Positions 1 to 7,674 of a stretch of DNA of 39,962 nt are shown here, in pieces; positions within the stretch are counted from its first letter, which is position 1; each line of letters opens with the position of its first letter. The stretch is from contig JANDLT010000046.1 of NCBI GenBank assembly GCA_024330265.1, positions 1 through 39,962 on the forward strand. Direction: 5' to 3'. The DNA comes from Pyrinomonadaceae bacterium MAG19_C2-C3. Lineage in GTDB: Bacteria > Acidobacteriota > Blastocatellia > Pyrinomonadales > Pyrinomonadaceae. The notes under the pieces are model-generated. The model searched no databases. It was given only the letters and a program-made list of their open reading frames with translations, and had not been told where the DNA came from. The translations under genes were made by a program, and so were the position numbers.

Positions 1-413
1 AAGCCCTTACAGCTTGCGCTCTGGTATGCCACTTACACAATTATTCTGACGCTCCTCATCCCGATCACTTTTACGCTTCCGCCGTCCGCTTGCTCGCTCG
101 ACCGCTATTCGATTTCCGTCATTTGCCGCGAGACCCGATTGCGTCCCGCTTCACTAAGAAAACAGGCTGCTCCGCCGCAGAGGGTGCCGACTTCGCCCGC
201 ACCGCTTTCAGCTTCATTCTTACACCTCAACGCCGCTGACCTTGTGCCGCCCCATGCCTCCGCTCCAGCGCGTAGTCGCGTCCCTGCCGTTGATTCATCT
301 CCGCGTCTAATCTTCGCTTCGAGCGCGCCGACGGCTCGCGTTTGACGCTTCATCTGCCTGCGGCTGAGCCTCAACACCTCGAAGCCCTGTGTTTAACCTT
401 GATGCGCTCATAA
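1..413 (+). pseudogene. Decayed IS66 orfA (TnpA-like) remnant
   Basis: No intact reading frame covers this stretch. The last part, from about 321 to the stop TAA at 411-413, reads in one frame as a peptide containing DGSRLTLHLPAAEP followed by HLEALCLTLMRS. This resembles the C-terminus of the IS66-family OrfA protein, which comes just before orfB in these elements. Upstream, stops and frameshifts break the homology and I could not follow it. The next gene remnant starts 4 bases after the stop, the tight spacing normal for IS66 orfA-orfB. The element continues beyond the left edge or has lost its 5' end. Confidence 0.5.
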
Positions 414-416
414 GTC

Positions 417-772
417 ATGATTCGACTTCCTCCGCAGCTTACAATCATGCTCGCCCGCCGACCCGGTGGATTTCCGCAAAGGCATTGATACCCTCGCTGC
501 CCTCTGCCGCCATCGTCTTAACTGCGACCCGTTCTCCGGCACCGTCTTCTTGTTTCGTAACCGCCGCGGCACCGCTCTCAAGCTTCTCATCTACGATGGT
601 CAAGGCTTCTGGTTGTGCCGCGAAGCGTTTCTCGCGTGGACATCTCGCCTAGTGGTCGCAATCAACGGGTGCGCCGCTCCACGCTCTCGCCGCACATCAA
701 CTCTCGGTGCTGTTGATGAATGGACATCCCGACCTCGCGCGTTTCCAAGCGGCGTGGCGTAGACTTCCAACA
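417..772 (+). pseudogene. IS66 orfB (TnpB) pseudogene with frameshifts
   Basis: IS66 TnpB is a small accessory protein of about 115 residues needed for IS66 transposition. The pieces can be read by switching frame: MIRLPPQLTIMLARRP from the ATG at 417, then PVDFRKGIDTLAALCRHRL and DPFSGTVFLFRNRRGTALK in a second frame, then KRFSRGHLAWW and AHQLSVLLMNGHPDLARF in a third. The PVDFRKG, DPFSG-VFVFRNRRG and RFSRG motifs are typical of the family. At least two single-base indels (near 460 and 625) destroy the frame, so no working protein is made. It lies 4 bases after the orfA remnant, on the same strand. Confidence 0.75.
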
Positions 773-791
773 AACACCCATGCGTCGTCGC

Positions 792-1054
792 TCACGCCGC
801 CCGCGCCGACACCTCCGGCGGCGCAAGCTGCTACCGCCAGCCACGCCCTCGGATCACGTCCCACCGCACGCTCATTCCTGACCACTGCTAAGAGATACTC
901 CCAGACGTTGACGTGGTTCAAAGCTCATGTCCGGATCACGCTCATCAACGCGCTCACCGACCGCCGCCCCCGCTTCGGTCTTGTAAAAGAGCGCGTTCTT
1001 GCGATGCAACACGGCTAACTTCAATGCCCGCTCGCACACATTGTTATCAAGCGG
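792..1054 (-). pseudogene. IS66 transposase (TnpC) C-terminal fragment, inverted
   Basis: On the minus strand from 1054 the sequence reads PLDNNVCERALKLAVLHRKN then ALFYKTEAGAAVG. This is the conserved C-terminal part of the IS66 DDE transposase. After a frameshift it continues as SALMSVIRT, an in-frame stop where Cys is usual, ALNHVNVWEYLLAVVRNE, another shift, and LAPPEVSARAA with a stop at 792-794. The fragment faces opposite to the orfA/orfB remnants, whereas IS66 normally carries all three genes on one strand. It is therefore either an inverted piece of the same element or a separate insertion. It is non-functional. Homology ends abruptly at about 1054. Confidence 0.75.
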
Positions 1055-1059
1055 CGCAC

Positions 1060-1734
1060 ACTACGCGGCGCGCACCCGTCCGCAAGACCCGCGCCATATG
1101 GTTAAAGCTGGATTGCCTGAAGTCTAGTCCCGACGCGATGTGACGCTTCATTCGCTGGAAAACTGTCTGATTACCAGTGCCACAGCCTTCGCGCATTTTA
1201 CATCTGGATGCATGGAACCTTCCGGTTGTGGGCGGACACCGATGATGGTGGAGCAAGGGACGAACGGACAATCTACGTGGTGATCGCAACGTACCTTGAC
1301 GGACGGAACACGGGATTGCCTACGGGAGGCGACTCCTACGGCAACGGAGACTCCGTAGTACTCAGCGAACGGGAAAGCCGTTTACATGGGAAAGGGAGTC
1401 AGGTGTGTTGATTGACTGCCGATGTGAGGGATGCACAATGCAGGAAACCGCAACATTGTTGTCAATCATCCAGAAGCGCGGCGAGCGAGGACTGCCGCTT
1501 GAAAATGTGTACCGGATGTTATTCAACCGGAACTTGTACCTGAGCGCCTACGGCAACTTGTATCGTAATCAAGGTGCGATGACGAAGGGTGCGACGGATG
1601 AAACCGTGGACGGGATGTCACCGGACAAAATAGACAGGATCATAGCTTTGGTACGCTATGAGCGGTATCGCTGGGGTCCGGTGCGGCGGGTGCATATTCC
1701 AAAGCAAAATGGAAAGAAGCGTCCGCTTGGCATC
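1060..1734 (+). mobile_element. Truncated group II intron, 5' part
   Basis: A group II intron is indicated by the intron-encoded reverse transcriptase start at 1438. The sequence just before it also resembles a domain IV stem region: GGAGACTCCG near 1346 and the GAACGGGAAAGCCGTTTACA stretch near 1368. The intron 5' end is not certain; it lies somewhere after the IS66 fragment that stops near 1054. The intron is cut inside the reverse transcriptase at 1729-1734, where an ISAs1-type transposase begins on the other strand. Domains V and VI, needed for splicing, are not present in the window, so this copy cannot splice or move by itself. Confidence 0.65.
1438..1734 (+). pseudogene. ltrA-like: Group II intron reverse transcriptase/maturase, N-terminal fragment
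   Basis: About 99 residues of an intron-encoded reverse transcriptase remain. The preserved segments RNLYLSAYGNLYRNQGAMTK, TVDGMSPDKIDRII and ERYRWGPVRRVHIPKQNGK, followed by KRPLGI, match the N-terminal RT-0 and RT-1 region of bacterial group II intron maturases, which are normally 400-600 residues. The catalytic YADD region, maturase domain and endonuclease domain are all missing. The ATG at 1438 is preceded by GAGGG nine bases upstream; an in-frame start at 1405 is less likely. The frame stays open to 1857 only because it runs through inverted transposase sequence. No activity is expected. Confidence 0.85.
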
Positions 1735-2160
1735 ATTTCCTGTTCTGCTGCGACATTCGTCTTCTCGAAATCCAATATCCAAACACCAATGCAACTCGTT
1801 CTCAATTGCCCAATGTCCTCGCACTGCCCGCAACGCTTCTCTTGCGTTTGCCGCTAAACTGCTGATGAAATATCGCCGCTCAACCGTTTTCTCTCCGCCG
1901 ATGATTTCTCGCTCGGACTCAACCATAATCACGCTTTTCAAATTTGCCCACTCCGCCTTCTGTTCTAACCAAGCGATTTCTTCGGTCACCCAACATCGCC
2001 TCGCTTCAATTCTTCCGTGTCCTTTCTCTAATGTTTGAGCGTAATCAAACTCAATCTCTGCAAACCCACGTCGCTCTGCCCAATCCAGATCATTGCGCCG
2101 GAGATGATAACCAATACCCTCGTCAGCGTGCTGATAGACGACAAAGGCGTGGAGCGACAC
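1729..2160 (-). pseudogene. ISAs1-family transposase, 3' fragment
   Basis: On the minus strand this encodes the middle and C-terminal part of an ISAs1-family (DDE_Tnp_ISAs1) transposase. Recognisable segments are QTLEKGHGRIEARRCWVT, ERRYFISSLAANA, VRGHWAIENELHWCLDIGF and REDECRSRTGNDA. The HWAIEN-LHW-LD-FREDDCR block is the family signature holding the catalytic Glu. The family is normally about 370 residues; here the N-terminal half, with the first catalytic Asp residues, is absent. After GNDA the homology stops and the frame continues into inverted intron sequence. About 60 bases at the 5' end (2100-2160) do not look like the family. It lies just downstream of, and on the same strand as, the GH13 gene. 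Inactive. Confidence 0.85.
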
Positions 2161-2163
2161 TGC

Positions 2164-3900
2164 TTAACTATTAAACTTGTAAAGACTCGCTTCCCAACCT
2201 TTCAAGTTTATGAACAATGACGGCTTATCTTGTTCACGCAAATTTGAAATTAACAATTGTTCGATTCGCATATTTACGGGCAACTTGTACGTCGTATCGT
2301 CGTTTGAAAAATTTAACAGAACCAGATATTTATCGGCTTCGAGCGTGCGCGTGAAAACGAAAATAGTTGGATGTTGTGGGTCAAGGTCAACGTAGTCGCC
2401 GTAAATCAAAGCGGGAGTTTCTTTACGCAATTGGATTAACTGTTTGAAGAAATTGTAAATCGAATCTTGGTCATTGAGAGCTTGTACGGCGTTTATCTCT
2501 TTGTAATTCGGATTGACGGCAAGCCATGCTTTGGCGGCTAGGGTAAAACCCGCGTTGTCAGAAGCGTCCCATTGCATCGGCGTGCGCGCGTGGTCGCGGC
2601 TCGTCCTTCGCAAGTTGATGATGTAATCATCGGCTTCAACTTGATCAGTTAAGACTTCCGCCTGCCATGCGTTTTTGACTTGGATGTCGTCGAACTCCGC
2701 GATGTTTGTGAACGGGTAATTCGTCATTCCCAGTTCGTCGCCTTGATAAATAAAAGGCGTTCCCTTGAGCGTCAATAGCATCATCGCCAAGAGTTTCGCC
2801 GAAGCCATGCGATACGGCGGAGAGTCGTCGCCAAAGCGTGAAACAACGCGCGGATTATCGTGATTAGATAAAAAAAGAGCGTTCCAACAATGCTTATCCA
2901 AACCACGCTCGAAGCGCGTGTAGATGGCTTTCAAACCGGGCAGTGTCCACGATTTCCAACGCCAACTTTCGCGGTCTAACTTAACGACATCAAACTGAAA
3001 AACCATGTTCAGTTCATCGCGTCTTTCGTCCACGAGCAAAGGGATTTCCGCTAGCGTCACGCCTTCCGCTTCGCCGACAGTCATCACGTCGTACTTCGAC
3101 AACACTTCACGATTCATCTCCTGTACATAGTCGTGAAGCTTCGCGCCCGAAGCATAAACCCTGCCGTAATCGCCGTCGTAATCATCGGGGAAATCGGGGA
3201 AATTCGGGTCTTTCGAGATGAACGGAATCACGTCCATGCGAAAACCGTCAATCCCTTTGTCGAGCCAGAACCGCATCACGTCATAAACTTCTTCGCGCAC
3301 CGTTTGGTTATCCCAATTCAAATCCGGCTGTTTTTCGGCGAACAGATGCAAGTAGTATTCACCCGTCGCGTCGTCCTTCTTCCACGCCGAACCTGAAAAA
3401 TATGACACCCAATCGTTCGGTTCTTTGCCGTCTTTCCCCTCGCGCCAAAGGTAATAATCGCGGTACGGATTGTCTTTCGCTTTGCGGCTCTCGACAAACC
3501 AAAAATGATCGTCGCTCGTGTGATTAACCACAAGGTCGAGAATCATTTTCATGCCGCGTGCTTTGACCGCTTCGAGCAATTCGTCGAAGTCCGCCATCGT
3601 GCCGAACTCGCTCATCACCTTGCGATAGTCGCGTATGTCGTAACCGTTATCGGCGTTCGGCGAATCGTACATAGGGCTTAACCACACGACATCTACGCCA
3701 AGATTTTGGATGTAGTCGAGTTGCGACGCGATACCGCGCAGGTCGCCTATGCCGTCGGCGTTCGAGTCTTTGAACGAGCGCGGATAGATTTGATAAACAA
3801 CCGCTTCCTTCCACCATTTTTTGGTGTAACCGTTAGCCGTCACCGCGTCTCGCGCATCTGCTTTTGATTGTTCGCTGTTATGTTCGTTGGTGTGTGTCAT
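2164..3900 (-). CDS. GH13 alpha-glucosidase (oligo-1,6-glucosidase-like)
   Basis: A 578-residue cytoplasmic alpha-glucosidase of glycoside hydrolase family 13, without a signal peptide. All conserved regions are visible: DLVVNH (region I, 122-127), QPDLN (191-195), GFRMDV with nucleophile Asp223, VGEAEG with acid/base Glu277, and SNHDNPR with Asp348. Val224 after the nucleophile is the residue linked to alpha-1,6 preference in oligo-1,6-glucosidases. NHDNPR (rather than NHDQPR), KLDRE at 307-311 and TPFIYQGDELGMTNYPF resemble sucrose isomerases, so the activity may be on sucrose isomers, isomalto-oligosaccharides or sucrose. The start is placed at the ATG at 3900; an in-frame start at 4005 would add 35 residues from a hairpin-array element. 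Family length is about 560. Its 3' end touches transposase debris. Confidence 0.9.
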   Translation of the reverse strand: MTHTNEHNSEQSKADARDAVTANGYTKKWWKEAVVYQIYPRSFKDSNADGIGDLRGIASQLDYIQNLGVDVVWLSPMYDSPNADNGYDIRDYRKVMSEFGTMADFDELLEAVKARGMKMILDLVVNHTSDDHFWFVESRKAKDNPYRDYYLWREGKDGKEPNDWVSYFSGSAWKKDDATGEYYLHLFAEKQPDLNWDNQTVREEVYDVMRFWLDKGIDGFRMDVIPFISKDPNFPDFPDDYDGDYGRVYASGAKLHDYVQEMNREVLSKYDVMTVGEAEGVTLAEIPLLVDERRDELNMVFQFDVVKLDRESWRWKSWTLPGLKAIYTRFERGLDKHCWNALFLSNHDNPRVVSRFGDDSPPYRMASAKLLAMMLLTLKGTPFIYQGDELGMTNYPFTNIAEFDDIQVKNAWQAEVLTDQVEADDYIINLRRTSRDHARTPMQWDASDNAGFTLAAKAWLAVNPNYKEINAVQALNDQDSIYNFFKQLIQLRKETPALIYGDYVDLDPQHPTIFVFTRTLEADKYLVLLNFSNDDTTYKLPVNMRIEQLLISNLREQDKPSLFINLKGWEASLYKFNS

Positions 3901-3963
3901 TCGACAAACCCCGCTCTTTGTACGAAAATTGTTTCGGCTATAAAAATCATTGTAACTACGCAA

Positions 3964-4220
3964 AGCCGTCTTCAGACGGCTTCCCCGCAAGGGCGCATAG
4001 ACCATCGCTTTGAGCGATGGGTCACGCAGTCAATAAATTGGCAAGGGCGTTTTAACGTCCTTCTCGCTTCCGGCTTTAGCCATCACACCTGAACGGCTCA
4101 AGCCGCTCGGCGAAAGCCCGTTAGAAACGGGCTACGGAGTTTGATTGGCAATCGTCCGAGAGCCGTCAAACGGCTGGTCTAAGTGCCGCTTCGCCGCAAA
4201 GCCGTCTGAAGACGGCTGAG
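3964..4220. repeat. Hairpin-array element, copy 1
   Basis: About 257 bases made almost wholly of consecutive short inverted repeats with 2-4 base loops: GCCGTCTTCAGACGGC (3965-3980), CCATCGCTTTGAGCGATGG (4002-4020), AAGGGCGTTTTAACGTCCTT (4043-4062), GGCTTTAGCC, CGGCTCAAGCCG, AGCCCGTTAGAAACGGGCT (4115-4133), AGCCGTCAAACGGCT (4161-4175) and GCCGTCTGAAGACGGC (4201-4216). A second copy in opposite orientation lies at 17206-17466. It fills the divergent gap between the GH13 gene and the ASPIC/UnbV gene, so it could affect both transcripts. It has no ORF. It is probably a non-autonomous mobile element or a structured RNA. Confidence 0.85.
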
Positions 4221-4241
4221 TGTTATAAATCCCTAACCTTC

Positions 4242-6062
4242 ATGCAAGATTCTCTTTCAACGAAAAAATATTTAACACATCGCGGCTTCGTTTGCCTCAC
4301 TTGGCTATGCTGCATTCTGCTTAACCCTCACACGACAATCAACGCCCAGACGACACGCGCCAACCACACGGGCGTCACTTACACCAACGTCGCACGCGCG
4401 GCGGGAATCACCGTGCAAACGATTTACGGCGGTGAGGATAAAAATAAATACCTGCTTGAAACGACGGGCAGCGGCGCGGCTTTCTTGGATTATGACGACG
4501 ACGGCTGGCAAGACATTTTCCTTGTCGGCGGCACGCGGCTTGACGTTTCGCCGCAAACGAGAAACTCGACGAATCGCCTGTATCGTAACAAGCGCGACGG
4601 CACGTTTGAAGACGTGACGACGAAAGCGGGCGTCGCCGATTCGGGTTGGGGACAAAGCGTGAGCGTCGCCGATTATGACAACGACGGACACGACGACATT
4701 TTCGTCTCGCGCTTCGGCAAAAATCTCTTGTATCGCAACAAAGGCGACGGCACATTTCAAGAAGTCGCCGCGCGTGCGGGCGTCGCCGACAATCGCACGC
4801 GCTGGGGCGCAGGCACGGCGTTTCTCGATTTCAATCGTGACGGCTTGCTTGATTTATTCGTCGCCAGTTACATAGACCTTGATTTGAAAACCGCGCCGCT
4901 CCCCGAAACCGGACCCTGTTTGTATAAAGGCGTGATGGTCGCTTGTGGTCCGCCGGGACTTGCGGGCGGCACGAACTCGCTTTATATGAATCGCGGCGAC
5001 GGCACGTTTCAAGACGTTTCGGAAAAGTCCGGCATCATCAAAGCCAATGGAACTTACGGGCTTGGCGTCGTCGTCTCCGATTTCGATAACGACGGCTGGA
5101 GCGATATTTACGTCGCCAACGATTCATCGCCCGCCGCGCTTTATCACAACAACCATGACGGCACATTCACAGACATCGGCATCGAAGCCGGAAGCGCGTT
5201 TAGCATTGACGGCAAACCGCAAGCCGGAATGGGCGTCGCGGCGGGCGATTATGACCGCGACGGCTTCATAGATATTTTCAAAACCAACTTCTCCGGCGAC
5301 ACTTCATCGCTTTATCGCAACACGACCAAACCTTTAACGAAGAACTCCGATACTAAACCGGATGCGAAACAAACGGACGTTTCCGATGTGACGTTTGACG
5401 ATGTGACGTTTCCTGCGGGCTTGGGTTTGAACACGCGCTGGCTTGGCTGGGGTTGCGGTTTCTTAGACTTCGACAATAACGGTTGGCTCGACATTTTCCT
5501 TGTCAACGGTCATGTTTATCCCGAAGTCGGAAGGCTCACGACCGAAGCCGGATACGCGCAACGCAAAGTCATGTATCGCAATCTCGGTAACGGTAAATTT
5601 GAAGACGTGTCCGAACAAATCGGCGGCGCGATAATGCAACCGACACCGGCGCGCGGCTGTGCCTTTGGCGATTACGACAACGACGGCGACACGGACATTC
5701 TCATCAATCCGGTCAACGCCGTTCCTGAACTTTTACGTGCCGATTCGACGATTAACAACAACTGGATAAACATCAAAACCATCGGCACGAAATCCAATCG
5801 CAACGGCATCGGTGCGCGTGTGATTTGCACTATGGAAGACGGCGCGACACAAACGGATGAAGTCAGAAGCGGCGGCAGTTATTATTCGAGCAATGACCGC
5901 CGCGTGCATTTCGGTTTAGGCAAAGCGGCGAAAGTAAAATCAATCGAAGTGCGCTGGCTCGGCGGCGGCACGGACATTGTGAGCGACGCGGCAATCAATC
6001 AAACAATCATTATCAAACAAAGCAGCGGCGCGGTGAAAGTATCAGACCACTTGCGAAAATAG
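4242..6062 (+). CDS. Exported FG-GAP repeat protein with ASPIC/UnbV domain
   Basis: A 606-residue protein of the CRTAC1-like family. The N-terminus carries a hydrophobic stretch (FVCLTWLCCILL) ending near AQTT, consistent with a signal peptide and export. Seven FG-GAP/VCBS repeats follow, each with a Ca-binding-like core such as DYDDDGWQDIF, DYDNDGHDDIF, DFNRDGLLDLF, DFDNDGWSDIY, DYDRDGFIDIF, DFDNNGWLDIF and DYDNDGDTDIL, which should form a beta-propeller. Residues about 505-595 form the ASPIC/UnbV domain (NWINIKTIGTKSNRNGIGAR, HFGLG, VRWLGG). A motif with two cysteines, CLYKGVMVACGPPGL, is shared with the paralogue at 29361. The biochemical role is unknown. A small palindromic element overlaps its 3' end and supplies the last residues and stop. 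Confidence 0.85.
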   Translation: MQDSLSTKKYLTHRGFVCLTWLCCILLNPHTTINAQTTRANHTGVTYTNVARAAGITVQTIYGGEDKNKYLLETTGSGAAFLDYDDDGWQDIFLVGGTRLDVSPQTRNSTNRLYRNKRDGTFEDVTTKAGVADSGWGQSVSVADYDNDGHDDIFVSRFGKNLLYRNKGDGTFQEVAARAGVADNRTRWGAGTAFLDFNRDGLLDLFVASYIDLDLKTAPLPETGPCLYKGVMVACGPPGLAGGTNSLYMNRGDGTFQDVSEKSGIIKANGTYGLGVVVSDFDNDGWSDIYVANDSSPAALYHNNHDGTFTDIGIEAGSAFSIDGKPQAGMGVAAGDYDRDGFIDIFKTNFSGDTSSLYRNTTKPLTKNSDTKPDAKQTDVSDVTFDDVTFPAGLGLNTRWLGWGCGFLDFDNNGWLDIFLVNGHVYPEVGRLTTEAGYAQRKVMYRNLGNGKFEDVSEQIGGAIMQPTPARGCAFGDYDNDGDTDILINPVNAVPELLRADSTINNNWINIKTIGTKSNRNGIGARVICTMEDGATQTDEVRSGGSYYSSNDRRVHFGLGKAAKVKSIEVRWLGGGTDIVSDAAINQTIIIKQSSGAVKVSDHLRK

Positions 6063-6175
6063 AAAATCGTTCGTTTAGAGGCGGGCTATGCCCGCCGGGT
6101 CACGGTTAAATTCAACGCGAAGCACGGCGGGCATAGCCCGCCTCTAAACAGGTTAATGTTTTCTGGAAGCGGTCT
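6044..6175. repeat. 132-bp palindromic element (MITE-like), copy 1
   Basis: Terminal inverted repeats AGACCACTTGCGAAAAT (6044-6060) and its imperfect partner ending GGTCT at 6175 enclose a palindrome from GTTTAGAGGCGGGC (6073) to GCCCGCCTCTAAAC (6149). Each half also folds on itself (GGCGGGCTATGCCCGCC). It is exactly the length of the copy at 19665-19796. There is no ORF. It overlaps the end of the preceding gene: without it that frame would continue for a few more codons to a TAG near 6198. Confidence 0.8.
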
Positions 6176-6202
6176 ATTAACGAAAACACATAAGTTTTAG
6201 CG

Positions 6203-7657
6203 ATGTTCAAATCTATAAATCTTAAATTCTTCCAACTTGCGTGGTTGTTCATGTTCGCCTTTTGTGGGTCACACACACACGCGCAAACGTCGAACGCCGA
6301 CGCCGCGCGACACTTCGCCAACGGCACGACGCTTCAAGGGAAAAATGACGCCGACGGCGCGATTCGTGAATTTCGTGAAGCCGTGCGACTTGCGCCCGAT
6401 ATGCCCGAAGCGCATTTCCAACTCGGCTACACGCTTGCCGCGAAAGGCGATTTTCAAGAGGCGATTAAGGAACTCGAAACAACCGTCAAACTCGCCCCCA
6501 CAAACGCCAAAGCCCATTACTTTCTCGGCGCGGCACACTGGTTTTCCGGCGATGCGGACAAAGCGATTCCGTCTTTACAACAAGCCGTGCGACTCGCGCC
6601 CGACGACGCACAAGCCTTCTATTATCTCGGTCTCGCGTTGCAGAAACAGGGCGACGCAAGCGGTGCAATGAAGGCTTTAAGTAGCTCTACGAAACTCGCG
6701 CCGGAGATGGTCGAAGCCCGCCAAGCGATGGGCATGGCGTACATGAAAGACGACGATTTGGAAGCGGCGATTGAAGCCTTTCGCCACGTCGTTCGGTTGC
6801 GCCCCGACTTCGCGCAAGGCTACAACGATTTGGGTTTGGCACTCGTGCAAAACCGCGAACCGGAAGCGGCAATCGCAGAGTTTAACAAGGCACTTAAAAT
6901 CAAACCCGACGACACCATCGCGCTTCACAATCTCGGCATGGCGTACATTCAAAAAAGCGATTACGCGGCGGCGGTCGCGCTCTATCGTCGCCTCGTCGAA
7001 CTCGAACCGCGCCGCGCCGAAGCGCATTACAATCTCGCCCTCGCCCTTAAACAAAAAGATTTGCTCGACGAATCGGTTGTCGAATTGAAGCGCGCGACTG
7101 AACTCGACCCGACGCTTTACGAAGCCGCGTACACGCTCGGCGTCATCTCTTTACAACAATCGAAATTGTCTGACGCGACCACCGCGTTTCGTCAGGCGGT
7201 CGCCGTTAAACCCGACTACGCCGAAGCGCATTACGCTCTGGGAACGGCTCTTCAACAACAGAACGACATCGAAGCGGCAATCACTTCGTTTCGCAAAGCT
7301 CTGACCTACGCCCCGGACGCCCCCGAAATTCACAACACGCTCGGAACGGTGCTTCGTCAAAAAGGCGACGTGGCGGCGGCGCGTGTGGAGTTTGCCAAAG
7401 CCGCGCGGCTTAACAAAATCAAGTCCGACAAACAAGCGGCGATTTTCGCCCTCAACACAGGCATCGCCCGCCTCAAAGAAGGCAACCTTGATGCCGCCCT
7501 TGAACGATTACAAGCTGCCGTCAAACTCGATTCAAACAACGCCCTCGCGTATTACAATCTCGCCAAAGCCTACAAGCAAAAAGGGCAACACGAACAGGCA
7601 CAAGCCGCATACAAGCAAGCCAAGCAACTCAATTCGCGCCTTAAGCCATTAGAATAA
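6203..7657 (+). CDS. Exported TPR-repeat protein
   Basis: A 484-residue protein with a signal peptide (MFKSINLKFFQLAWLFMFAF, cleavage near THAQ) followed almost entirely by tetratricopeptide repeats, about 13 units of 34 residues. Typical units contain AHFQLGYTLAAKGDFQEAI, AHYFLGAAHWFSGDADKAI, AFYYLGLALQKQGDASGAM and AYYNLAKAYKQKGQHEQAQ. TPR solenoids are protein-binding scaffolds; no catalytic domain is present. It should act in the periplasm or on the cell surface. It starts 27 bases after a palindromic element and ends 17 bases before the histidine kinase gene, so the two are probably co-transcribed. A second TPR protein at 27899 also neighbours an ASPIC/UnbV gene, suggesting a recurrent pairing. 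Confidence 0.88.
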   Translation: MFKSINLKFFQLAWLFMFAFCGSHTHAQTSNADAARHFANGTTLQGKNDADGAIREFREAVRLAPDMPEAHFQLGYTLAAKGDFQEAIKELETTVKLAPTNAKAHYFLGAAHWFSGDADKAIPSLQQAVRLAPDDAQAFYYLGLALQKQGDASGAMKALSSSTKLAPEMVEARQAMGMAYMKDDDLEAAIEAFRHVVRLRPDFAQGYNDLGLALVQNREPEAAIAEFNKALKIKPDDTIALHNLGMAYIQKSDYAAAVALYRRLVELEPRRAEAHYNLALALKQKDLLDESVVELKRATELDPTLYEAAYTLGVISLQQSKLSDATTAFRQAVAVKPDYAEAHYALGTALQQQNDIEAAITSFRKALTYAPDAPEIHNTLGTVLRQKGDVAAARVEFAKAARLNKIKSDKQAAIFALNTGIARLKEGNLDAALERLQAAVKLDSNNALAYYNLAKAYKQKGQHEQAQAAYKQAKQLNSRLKPLE

Positions 7658-7674
7658 ATTTTTCGAGCTTTACC

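Noticed and set aside
1..400. Small minus-strand gene at 105-377
   Set aside because: No family resemblance; the region reads better as decayed IS66 orfA on the plus strand.
3901..4005. Upstream start of the GH13 gene at 4005
   Set aside because: The extra 35 residues (MVYAPLRGSRLKTAL...) come from the hairpin array; the ATG at 3900 begins normal family sequence.
3964..4220. CRISPR array
   Set aside because: The repeated units are short hairpins of differing sequence without regular spacers or constant-length repeats, and no cas genes are present.
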